A DNA stretch of 14,795 bases from Flavobacteriaceae bacterium (lineage in GTDB: Bacteria; Bacteroidota; Bacteroidia; Flavobacteriales; Flavobacteriaceae): positions 1 through 14,795 of the forward strand of contig JAIEMH010000334.1 of assembly GCA_019752245.1 (NCBI GenBank). The letters are read 5' to 3'. Made by a program: the position numbers and the translations under genes. The notes beneath the pieces were generated by a model. The model was not told the DNA's origin. It ran no database searches and saw only the letters and a program-made list of their open reading frames with translations. Position 1 is the first letter of the stretch. Every line of letters begins with the position of its first letter. Shown here one piece after another: positions 7,698 to 12,986 of this stretch.

Positions 7698-8594
7698 TTA
7701 TAATTCATCAACTAAGTTTGTGATGGAATTGAAAATGCTAATTTTAGATGTAATATTTTTCTGTTCAATACATTCGGTCATTCTACCAATTAGCCATAAC
7801 TCAGAAGTTTCATCCAGTACTTCTTCTTTTAAATCTTTAATGTATTGATTTACATCAGATTTTGTTGGTTCTACGGTCATGTAACATACATAAGTTATAT
7901 TGTCGAAGTATTTTTTTAAATCCTTTAAACTATCAGTAGGAACACTTTCTCCTAGATATATAGTTTTATAACCATTTGAAAGAATTTCATAATTAAGATA
8001 CATTAATCCTAATTCGTGAATTTCATTCATAGGAAGATAAAGTACAAATAATCTGTCGGACCTAGTTGGTTCTTGACTTTGAAGTTTCTCTGTATTTACT
8101 AATAATTTTAATTTGATCAAATAACTAATAAAATGTTCATGTGCAGGTGTTATGGTTTCAGATTGCCATAAAAATCCAATTTCCTCCATTAATGGAACAA
8201 AAACTTCAAAGAAAATTTCTCTAAAAGATTTTTCTGAAAGTAACGTATTGTAGGTAGAAAAAAAGAGTGCTTGATCAAAGTTCATCATTGCAAGCTTAAA
8301 AGAACTTATTGCATGATTTTTAGCACTTTTAGTTGAAACAATTTCACGGACCAAGGAAGGAATATTTTCTTGAGGCATTTTCGAGATTTTCGAAATTTTA
8401 TAGCCGTAATCATGAAGCAAAGTTATGTTTAATAGTTTTTGCAGTGCAGACAAATCATATATTCTAATGTTGGTATCTGTTCGTAATGGTTCTAAAACAT
8501 TATATCTTTTTTCCCATATTCTAATAGTGTGCGCTTTTATACCTGATAGATTTTCGAGGTCTTTAATACTGAAAGTATTTTTTACACTGTTCAT
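7698..8594 (-). CDS. MerR-family regulator with CarH/CarA-like cobalamin-binding domain
   Basis: Numbered from the ATG at 8594, this 298-residue protein has an N-terminal MerR helix-turn-helix at about 7-75 (AHTIRIWEKRY, then NIRIYDLSALQKL). A helical cap follows at about 95-175 containing W143-x9-E153-H154, the signature of CarH-type B12 photoreceptors. A Rossmann B12-binding domain then carries E191-x-H193-x-x-G196, whose His is the expected lower cobalt ligand, and YLGESVPTDSL. CarH proteins repress carotenoid genes in the dark as AdoCbl tetramers and fall apart in light. The gene directly precedes crtI, so it very likely controls this block and itself. The ATG at 8594 is preferred over a TTG at 8618, which overlaps the promoter. 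The residue after the key Trp is Gln. Confidence 0.88.
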   Translation of the reverse strand: MNSVKNTFSIKDLENLSGIKAHTIRIWEKRYNVLEPLRTDTNIRIYDLSALQKLLNITLLHDYGYKISKISKMPQENIPSLVREIVSTKSAKNHAISSFKLAMMNFDQALFFSTYNTLLSEKSFREIFFEVFVPLMEEIGFLWQSETITPAHEHFISYLIKLKLLVNTEKLQSQEPTRSDRLFVLYLPMNEIHELGLMYLNYEILSNGYKTIYLGESVPTDSLKDLKKYFDNITYVCYMTVEPTKSDVNQYIKDLKEEVLDETSELWLIGRMTECIEQKNITSKISIFNSITNLVDEL

Positions 8595-8605
8595 TGTTTT
8601 TATAT

Positions 8606-8642
8606 TTTTGTTAAACAAAAGTACTAAAAAAAATAAACAAAA
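8606..8642 (-). promoter_or_regulatory. Promoter and candidate operator of the MerR/B12 regulator
   Basis: On the minus strand, TACTTTTG (8623-8616) matches TAnnTTTG exactly and TTTG lies at 8641-8638, 14 bp upstream, shorter than the usual 17-23 bp. The -7 box runs into the palindrome TTTTGTT-T-AACAAAA (8620-8606). TTTTGTTTA also occurs 22 bp upstream (8642-8634), giving two partial sites two helical turns apart. The proximal 17 bases match the crtI-upstream element at 16 positions. Transcription from here would give a leader of about 15 bases to the ATG at 8594. Confidence 0.55.
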
Positions 8643-8662
8643 GATTTTAAAATGCTAAAAAT

Positions 8663-8689
8663 AAAAAAAAGCAAGCATAATTTGCTTGC
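8663..8689 (-). terminator. Terminator after tRNA-Leu
   Basis: A perfect 7-bp stem (8671-8677 with 8683-8689, loop 8678-8682) is followed on the minus strand by eight T residues (8670-8663). It lies 7 bp after the tRNA-Leu 3' end and about 20 bp before the promoter of the B12 regulator, insulating the two units. Confidence 0.85.
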
Positions 8690-8695
8690 TTTATG

Positions 8696-8778
8696 TGACC
8701 ACGGTGGGATTTGAACCCACACGCTCTTTCGAGCACCAACACCTCAAGCTGGCAAGTCTACCGTTTCTCCACGCGGCC
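8696..8778 (-). tRNA. tRNA-Leu, anticodon GAG
   Basis: The 83-base cloverleaf is a class II tRNA. The acceptor 5' arm GGCCGCG pairs with CGTGGTC (two G-U pairs). The anticodon stem CCAGC/GTTGG holds the loop TTGAGGT with GAG at 8745-8743. A long variable arm TGCTC-GAAA-GAGCG identifies a Leu/Ser-type tRNA. The T arm is GTGGG-TTCAAAT-CCCAC and the discriminator is A. CCA is not encoded. It reads CUC/CUU codons. Confidence 0.95.
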
Positions 8779-8783
8779 TAAAT

Positions 8784-8816
8784 AAAAAAAGTCAAGCAAA
8801 ATGCTCGACTTTTTTT
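8784..8816 (-). terminator. Terminator-like hairpin between tRNA-Lys and tRNA-Leu
   Basis: On the minus strand GTCGAGC (8809-8803) pairs with GCTTGAC (8797-8791) with one G-T wobble around ATTTT, followed by seven T residues (8790-8784). The flanking A and T tracts extend the pairing. It stands right after the tRNA-Lys 3' end and 6 bp before tRNA-Leu. It should either stop transcription before tRNA-Leu or act in processing. No convincing separate promoter for tRNA-Leu is visible in the short gap. Confidence 0.65.
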
Positions 8817-8893
8817 GTGACCCGACTGGGGCTCGAACCCAGGACCCCATCATTAAAAGTGATGTGCTCTACCGACTGAGCTATCGAGTCATT
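8813..8893 (-). repeat. Copy 1 of an 81-bp tandem duplication carrying tRNA-Lys
   Basis: Bases 8813-8893 recur at 8924-9004 (period 111 bp) with a single difference at 8874/8985. The repeat extends only a few bases beyond the tRNA on each side. Confidence 0.93.
8818..8890 (-). tRNA. tRNA-Lys, anticodon TTT (copy 1)
   Basis: The 73-base cloverleaf has acceptor GACTCGA/TCGGGTC (one G-U), anticodon loop CTTTTAA with TTT at 8857-8855, and T arm CTGGG-TTCGAGC-CCCAG. The discriminator is A and CCA is not encoded. It differs from copy 2 by one base in the D loop (C in CAGTCGGT). Confidence 0.96.
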
Positions 8894-8923
8894 GCGTTCA
8901 ATAGTTTTTTTTGACTTGAGTCA

Positions 8924-9004
8924 TTTTGTGACCCGACTGGGGCTCGAACCCAGGACCCCATCATTAAAAGTGATGTGCTCTACCAACTGAGCTATCGAGT
9001 CATT
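8924..9004 (-). repeat. Copy 2 of the 81-bp tandem duplication carrying tRNA-Lys
   Basis: This unit is identical to 8813-8893 except at position 8985. The spacer between the two copies (8894-8923) is not shared, which fits an old local gene duplication in a tRNA operon. Confidence 0.93.
8929..9001 (-). tRNA. tRNA-Lys, anticodon TTT (copy 2)
   Basis: This 73-base tRNA has the same fold as copy 1, with the anticodon at 8968-8966 and T in place of C in the D loop (CAGTTGGT). It is the promoter-proximal gene of the minus-strand tRNA cluster. CCA is not encoded. Confidence 0.96.
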
Positions 9005-9025
9005 ATCATTTCTTGAACGCGGGTG

Positions 9026-9057
9026 CAAATATAAGGCGATATTATTTATTTTTCAAA
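9026..9057 (-). promoter_or_regulatory. Promoter of the tRNA-Lys/Leu cluster
   Basis: On the minus strand TTTG (9057-9054) is followed after 20 bp by TATATTTG (9033-9026). This is a full match to the Bacteroidota housekeeping promoter (TTTG, about 20 bp, TAnnTTTG). Initiation would fall about 15-20 bases before the first tRNA-Lys. A short hairpin (AAAGCA-ATTT-TGCTTT, 9055-9070) overlaps the -33 element; I give it no function. Confidence 0.8.
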
Positions 9058-9127
9058 GCAATTTTGCTTTAAATTTACCTTTTTTTAATAATATATCTTA
9101 ATGTCTTAATTTATAAGGTTTTATTCT

Positions 9128-9646
9128 ATGAGAAAAGTTGTTTTAATTGGTTACATGGGAAGTGGAAAGTCGATAATATCTAAAAAACTGTCTCAAAAGT
9201 TGCAAATTTCCTCCGTCGAACTTGATGAAGAGATTGAAGAAAAAAGTAAAATAAGTATTGAAAATCTATTTTCTAATAAAGGAGAACTTTATTTTAGAAA
9301 ATTAGAACACAAGTTATTTTTAGAATTATTATCAAAAAATGAAAATTTAATAGTTAGTACAGGAGGAGGTACGCCTTGTTATTTCAATAATCATGAACTT
9401 TTAAACGGTAAAGAGGTTGTTTCAATATATTTAAAAGCCTCTATTGATACTTTAATTAATCGTTTAGTACATGAGAGACAAAAACGTCCTTTGATTGCTA
9501 ATTTAGAAGATAATGAGCTTAAAGAGTTTATTGCGAAACATCTTTTTGATAGAAGTTTTTATTACAATCAAGCTACTTATAAAGTTAGTGTTGATGATAA
9601 AAGCATTGATGAAATTGTTGATGAGATTTTAGAATTATTAGCTTAG
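9128..9646 (+). CDS. aroK: Shikimate kinase
   Basis: This enzyme phosphorylates shikimate with ATP in the fifth step of chorismate (aromatic amino acid) synthesis, in the cytosol. The 172-residue protein has Walker A GYMGSGKS (8-15), the shikimate-binding R57/E60 in YFRKLE, the glycine triad STGGGTP (77-83), the lid Arg in RPL (120-122) and R142 near the adenine site. The usual D-x-D after the first strand is E31-L-D33 here: the second Asp is kept and the first is replaced by Glu. The ATG at 9128 directly precedes the P-loop strand. The gene stands alone on plus and its last 9 bases overlap the convergent phosphoribosyltransferase gene, with no terminator between them. aroK rather than aroL is a naming choice. 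Confidence 0.95.
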   Translation: MRKVVLIGYMGSGKSIISKKLSQKLQISSVELDEEIEEKSKISIENLFSNKGELYFRKLEHKLFLELLSKNENLIVSTGGGTPCYFNNHELLNGKEVVSIYLKASIDTLINRLVHERQKRPLIANLEDNELKEFIAKHLFDRSFYYNQATYKVSVDDKSIDEIVDEILELLA

Positions 9647-10135
9647 TAAGGCGTAATTATTATTCTCTTGAAATACTACAGCAACATGTTCGTGTGAAGA
9701 GGTTGATAAAGAAATTCCTTTGAAATCAACTTTTATTGGATATTTTTTGTGATTTCTGTCTACTAACACAGCTGTTTTAAATTTTTTGAGAGGAACATCT
9801 AAAAAGTGTTTTACACCATACATCAATGTTGAACCTGAATTTAAAACATCATCTACTAATATAATTCCCTTATTCTGATAAATTTCTTTTGGGATAGATG
9901 TCTTTATTTCTGAATTTGGAATTTGTTTGTTTACAATGACTTCACAAAGAATTACTTCTAGTGGAGAAATAGTTTTCAATACTGCTTCGATTTTTTTTGC
10001 AAAGACATATCCATTAGATGCTATTCCAGCGATAACTATGCTTTGTTCGTCAACAAAAGTTTCATAGATTTGATAAGCAATTCGTTTTATTTTGTGGTCA
10101 ATTTCTTGATTGTTTAAAATTATATTTGGGTTCAT
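9638..10135 (-). CDS. Phosphoribosyltransferase, PyrR-like
   Basis: This 165-residue type I phosphoribosyltransferase has the PRPP loop ILVDDVLNSGST at 92-103. A substrate-side segment, AVLVDRNHKKYPIKVDF, and the later STSSHEHV closely resemble PyrR (uracil phosphoribosyltransferase and pyr-operon attenuator). Family enzymes transfer a base to PRPP. The natural substrate, and whether RNA binding occurs, cannot be decided here, and no pyr genes are near. Its start overlaps the methyltransferase stop by four bases (ATGA), so it is the last gene of an S4 protein-methyltransferase-PRTase operon. Its 3' end overlaps aroK by 9 bp in convergent orientation. A hypoxanthine- or xanthine-type PRTase is the alternative. 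Confidence 0.82.
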   Translation of the reverse strand: MNPNIILNNQEIDHKIKRIAYQIYETFVDEQSIVIAGIASNGYVFAKKIEAVLKTISPLEVILCEVIVNKQIPNSEIKTSIPKEIYQNKGIILVDDVLNSGSTLMYGVKHFLDVPLKKFKTAVLVDRNHKKYPIKVDFKGISLSTSSHEHVAVVFQENNNYALLS

Positions 10136-10722
10136 TGGTTTATTTTTTTTGTAAATATAAAAAAGAGTTCGTTTCCTTGTCTAGGTTTAATCGAATTATA
10201 TGCAGTATCGAGTGTTTTTATATTAAAATCATAACTAAATAATTTTAAATATTCTTCTCTAGAACCGCCAAATGGAGGACCGTCTTCTGTTAATGGAAAC
10301 TGAAAAAGTAAGCCGATAATTTTTCCGTAATTACTCAATAATGATTTTGATTTTTGAACATAATGTTCCCTTAATGAAGGTTCTATTGCGCAAAAGAATG
10401 TCTGTTCAATAATTAAATCATATTGGTTTTTATATTCAAAAAAATCAGATTTTATAAATTGATTTTTAGAGCAGTTGTTTATACGATTTTGAATATTATC
10501 TAATGGTGATTGAGCAAAATCTAAAACAAAAACATTTTCAAATCCATTATTTAAAAGGTATTCAAATTCATAACTGTTTCCTGCTCCAGGAATTAAAATC
10601 TTAATTGATTTATCTTTTATTTGGTCAATATATTCTTTCAAAGGTGTTGAAATTTCACCAACATCCCAAGCAATTTCTTTCTTTTTGTAACGTTCTTCCC
10701 AATAATTACTATTCAGTTTCAT
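10132..10722 (-). CDS. SAM-dependent methyltransferase, TPMT family
   Basis: This 196-residue protein matches the thiopurine S-methyltransferase-like family. It starts YWEERY and IAWDVG (W8, W19-D20), then has the SAM-binding loop IPGAGNSYE (44-52), the acidic end of the next strand at VLDFA (66-70), and EQTFFCAIEP (106-115). GPPFGGSREEY near 148-158 is the substrate-lid segment also seen in plant halide/thiol methyltransferases. I expect methylation of a small thiol or halide, possibly detoxifying, but the substrate is not readable. The ATG at 10722 lies 14 bp inside the S4 gene and the stop overlaps the PRTase start, so it is translationally coupled on both sides. It is not an rRNA or DNA methyltransferase by these motifs. 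Confidence 0.87.
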   Translation of the reverse strand: MKLNSNYWEERYKKKEIAWDVGEISTPLKEYIDQIKDKSIKILIPGAGNSYEFEYLLNNGFENVFVLDFAQSPLDNIQNRINNCSKNQFIKSDFFEYKNQYDLIIEQTFFCAIEPSLREHYVQKSKSLLSNYGKIIGLLFQFPLTEDGPPFGGSREEYLKLFSYDFNIKTLDTAYNSIKPRQGNELFFIFTKKINQ

Positions 10723-11095
10723 TTGATTCGGTATTCAGTTCTAAATCATCCAAATCACGTCTGTCTTTCTTGGTTGGTCTTCCAGTTCCGGTTTTTCTAT
10801 AATGCTCTTTTGATAGTTTTAGAAGTTCTAAATGAGCAAAAGATTCGGCTGGAGTTTCGTCTTTTCTATAAATGTCAACCAATTTTGCTCCAACACGATT
10901 ATCTGGAATATCCAAAACACTAATAATGTGAATAATTTGATCTTTTCTAAATGTAATTTTATCACTTGGAAATACCTCTCTAGAAGCTTTGGCAACCTGA
11001 CCATTCACTGTAATATGGTTTTTTTTGCAAGCTTCTGTAACCATATTTCGGGTTTTATAATATCGTACGCACCACAAATATTTATCTACTCTCAT
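10709..11095 (-). CDS. S4-domain RNA-binding protein, Hsp15 (HslR)-like
   Basis: This 128-residue protein opens directly with an S4 RNA-binding domain: MRVDKYLWCVRYYKTR, then ACKKNHITVNGQVAKASREV to about residue 41. A lysine/arginine-rich C-terminal tail (RKTGTGRPTKKDRRDLDD) follows. This is the layout of E. coli Hsp15, which binds stalled 50S subunits carrying peptidyl-tRNA. The ATG at 11095 is chosen because the S4 domain begins there; an upstream TTG at 11113 would add six unlikely residues. It heads a three-gene minus-strand operon. TATTTTTG at 11135-11128 fits a -7 box, but no matching -33 element is clear. Related S4 proteins modify or chaperone rRNA, so an exact Hsp15 role is inferred. 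Confidence 0.85.
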   Translation of the reverse strand: MRVDKYLWCVRYYKTRNMVTEACKKNHITVNGQVAKASREVFPSDKITFRKDQIIHIISVLDIPDNRVGAKLVDIYRKDETPAESFAHLELLKLSKEHYRKTGTGRPTKKDRRDLDDLELNTESNETE

Positions 11096-11174
11096 AAAAA
11101 TATCTAAAATCAACGTTAAATAGTTTACAAAAATAAATCAATATTGTATCTTGCGCACTTAAATTTGATTAATA

Positions 11175-12134
11175 ATGAATAATATTTTTAAAATACTTTC
11201 TGTATTTGTTTTTTGCATTGTTATTGCAGCTTGTAGTAAAAGTGATGATACTAGCACAACTCCTTTAAGAGATTATGCAACGCAATATGCTGTAGATAAA
11301 GATTTGATTGATGAGTACGTAAATACTCATTACATGGTAGTTGATCCAACAAACTTTGATGTTACTTTTCATAAAATAGATGCTGGTCAGACGTCAATTA
11401 AAGATCAAACGCAATATCCACTAGAAGATACTACAGTAATTCAGAATGGAATAGATTATAAATTTCACTTTATTAAATTTAGAGAAGGAACAGAAAAAAG
11501 ACCTACGCAAGTAGATTCAATTTATGTTTCTTACAAAGGTATTCAATTATCTGGAGATCAGTTTGATAATGCTCAAAATCCTACCTGGCTGACTTTGCAA
11601 AGTGTTATAACTGGTTGGGCACACGTTTTTCCAAATTTCCATACAGGTACTTACACTTCAACACCTGGACCAAACCCAACTTCATTTAATAATTTTGGTG
11701 CTGGTGTTATGTTTTTGCCTTCTGGTTTAGCCTATTATGAAACTGCTTCGGGAAGCATTCCTTCATATTCTCCTTTAATATTCAGTTTTAAACTTTATCA
11801 ATTGAGGTATAGAGATCATGATTCAGATGGTATTTTATCTAAGGATGAACGTAAATTAGATCCAGGTATTAGTCATTTAATTAGATGGAAGGAAAATCCT
11901 GTAGCTAATATTTATAAAAGAGATAATTTAAATAAAATTGTTATTGATGTTCCATTTCTAGACACGGATAGTGATGGAAGTCCCGATTTTTTTGATATTG
12001 ATGATGATGGAGATACTTTTCTAACTAAGTTAGAGATTAAAAATCCAGTAACAGGCTTGCCTTATCCTTTTGCAGACATACCTAGTTGTACTCCTAATGG
12101 AAAGAAAAAACATTTAGATAAAAATTGTCATTAA
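11175..12134 (+). CDS. FKBP-type peptidyl-prolyl isomerase lipoprotein with EF-hand-like calcium loops
   Basis: This 319-residue protein has a lipoprotein signal peptide ending in IAAC (lipid Cys 20); the following SKSDD is close to the surface-export signal. An FKBP-like domain spans about residues 90-210: DSIYVSYKG, LQSVITGWAHVFP and VMFLPSGLAYYE correspond to the core strands and active-site pocket. Beyond it are Asp-rich loops, DHDSDGILSKDE (214-225) and DTDSDGSPDFFDIDDDGD (263-280), which look like Ca-binding EF-hand or thrombospondin-3-type loops. It probably folds or chaperones exported proteins, and calcium may stabilise the tail. GTATCTTGC 29-21 bp before the start is a weak -7 candidate. 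A bidirectional terminator follows. Catalytic activity is not certain, as parts of the FKBP pocket are diverged. Confidence 0.8.
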   Translation: MNNIFKILSVFVFCIVIAACSKSDDTSTTPLRDYATQYAVDKDLIDEYVNTHYMVVDPTNFDVTFHKIDAGQTSIKDQTQYPLEDTTVIQNGIDYKFHFIKFREGTEKRPTQVDSIYVSYKGIQLSGDQFDNAQNPTWLTLQSVITGWAHVFPNFHTGTYTSTPGPNPTSFNNFGAGVMFLPSGLAYYETASGSIPSYSPLIFSFKLYQLRYRDHDSDGILSKDERKLDPGISHLIRWKENPVANIYKRDNLNKIVIDVPFLDTDSDGSPDFFDIDDDGDTFLTKLEIKNPVTGLPYPFADIPSCTPNGKKKHLDKNCH

Positions 12135-12147
12135 CTAATGACTAAGC

Positions 12148-12185
12148 AAAAAAAAGGTCACAATTTAAATTGTGACCTTTTTTTT
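12148..12185. terminator. Bidirectional terminator between FKBP lipoprotein and DUF4369 gene
   Basis: A perfect 22-base palindrome at 12156-12177 (starts GGTCACAATTT) is flanked by eight A residues (12148-12155) and eight T residues (12178-12185). It serves both convergent genes. The stop codon of the minus-strand gene (12184-12186) touches its edge. Confidence 0.9.
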
Positions 12186-12900
12186 ATTTAACCTCTAATT
12201 TTTTTCTCTCTGCAATTAACTCGTTAAGTTTTTTACCGTAGAGTGATTTTGCTATTTTAGGAGACATTGATTTTTGAATTGTATCAAGATATTTCAAATT
12301 GATATCATAAATTTCTGCTACAGCCACATAAGGTGCAACATCATAATTTGCGTGATTTACAGCAAAGTTTGTAGTATAAAGATACTTTCTTTTTAGAATT
12401 TGATCTTGTTCTTCTTTAATTCGTTCTGTTTCTACATTATTTTTTGCTTTGTATGCTTCAAAACTTTTCTGAATCAAATCTAAGTTTTGGTCAACATAGC
12501 GGGATACTACTTTTTTGTACTCTTCATAAAGCTCCTGGTTTTTTGATCCTGTTATTTTAGCATCAGCTGTAAAAAAATCTAAAGACGAATCAATATTGAT
12601 TTTTCCTTGTTCAGCAAAAAATGGAAGATTGTTGTCAACAGAATTTGTTACACCTCTATCTAGAAAAAGATATAACATCTCTGGTGAATCGATATTAATA
12701 TCGCTTGTAAAATGAGAATCGCCATCAATTTTAATTGTGTCTAAAGCAACTAAAGAAGTATCTTTAATTCTTTGAATGTACAATGTTCCTTTTTTTAATC
12801 CTTTTATATAACCAGTAATTTGAAGGTTTTTATCCGATTTTTTTTCTGAACATGAAGCTAGTAACACTAATGAAACGAGTGTAATTATTGTTTTTTGCAT
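12184..12900 (-). CDS. DUF4369 domain-containing lipoprotein
   Basis: This 238-residue protein has lipobox LASC near residue 17 and no acidic export signal after Cys, so it probably stays in the periplasm. The N-terminal half of the mature part is a DUF4369 domain: ITGYIKGLKKGTLYIQRI, then LVALDTIKIDGDSHFTSDI and PEMLYLFLD. The second half is a charged helical region (about 120-235) with possible coiled coil. DUF4369 often precedes a thioredoxin (TlpA/ResA-like) domain; none is present here, so this is the stand-alone form. The ATG at 12900 is preferred over a TTG at 12921 because the signal peptide starts there. ATTTTGCC just upstream resembles a -7 element. The function is unknown. Confidence 0.8.
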   Translation of the reverse strand: MQKTIITLVSLVLLASCSEKKSDKNLQITGYIKGLKKGTLYIQRIKDTSLVALDTIKIDGDSHFTSDINIDSPEMLYLFLDRGVTNSVDNNLPFFAEQGKINIDSSLDFFTADAKITGSKNQELYEEYKKVVSRYVDQNLDLIQKSFEAYKAKNNVETERIKEEQDQILKRKYLYTTNFAVNHANYDVAPYVAVAEIYDINLKYLDTIQKSMSPKIAKSLYGKKLNELIAERKKLEVK

Positions 12901-12927
12901 GGTTAATTTTATTTTTGGCAAAATAAT

Positions 12928-12964
12928 AAAAAAATCCTCAATTTATAGCATAAACTGAGGATTT
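12928..12964 (-). terminator. Terminator after the M61 peptidase gene
   Basis: On the minus strand a 9-bp stem (12964-12956 with 12940-12932) with a further paired inner section is followed by T residues to 12928. It lies 22 bp after the peptidase stop and separates it from the DUF4369 gene on the same strand. Confidence 0.82.
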
Positions 12965-12986
12965 AAAAAAATGGATATATTCAAGT

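Noticed and set aside
8595..8618. Longer N-terminus of the MerR regulator from a TTG at 8618
   Set aside because: The TTG falls inside the -7 promoter element and the added residues precede the normal start of a MerR domain; the ATG at 8594 fits better.
8696..9001. tRNA cluster as an integration site for a mobile element
   Set aside because: No integrase, direct att-like repeat beyond the tRNA duplication, or foreign-looking gene lies nearby.
8813..9004. tRNA-Lys duplication as an assembly error
   Set aside because: The copies differ at one base and have different flanks, which a collapsed or repeated assembly would not usually give.
9055..9070. Short hairpin AAAGCA-ATTT-TGCTTT as a regulator of aroK
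   Set aside because: The stem is only 6 bp and AT-rich, overlaps the -33 of the tRNA promoter, and has no T tract or other support.
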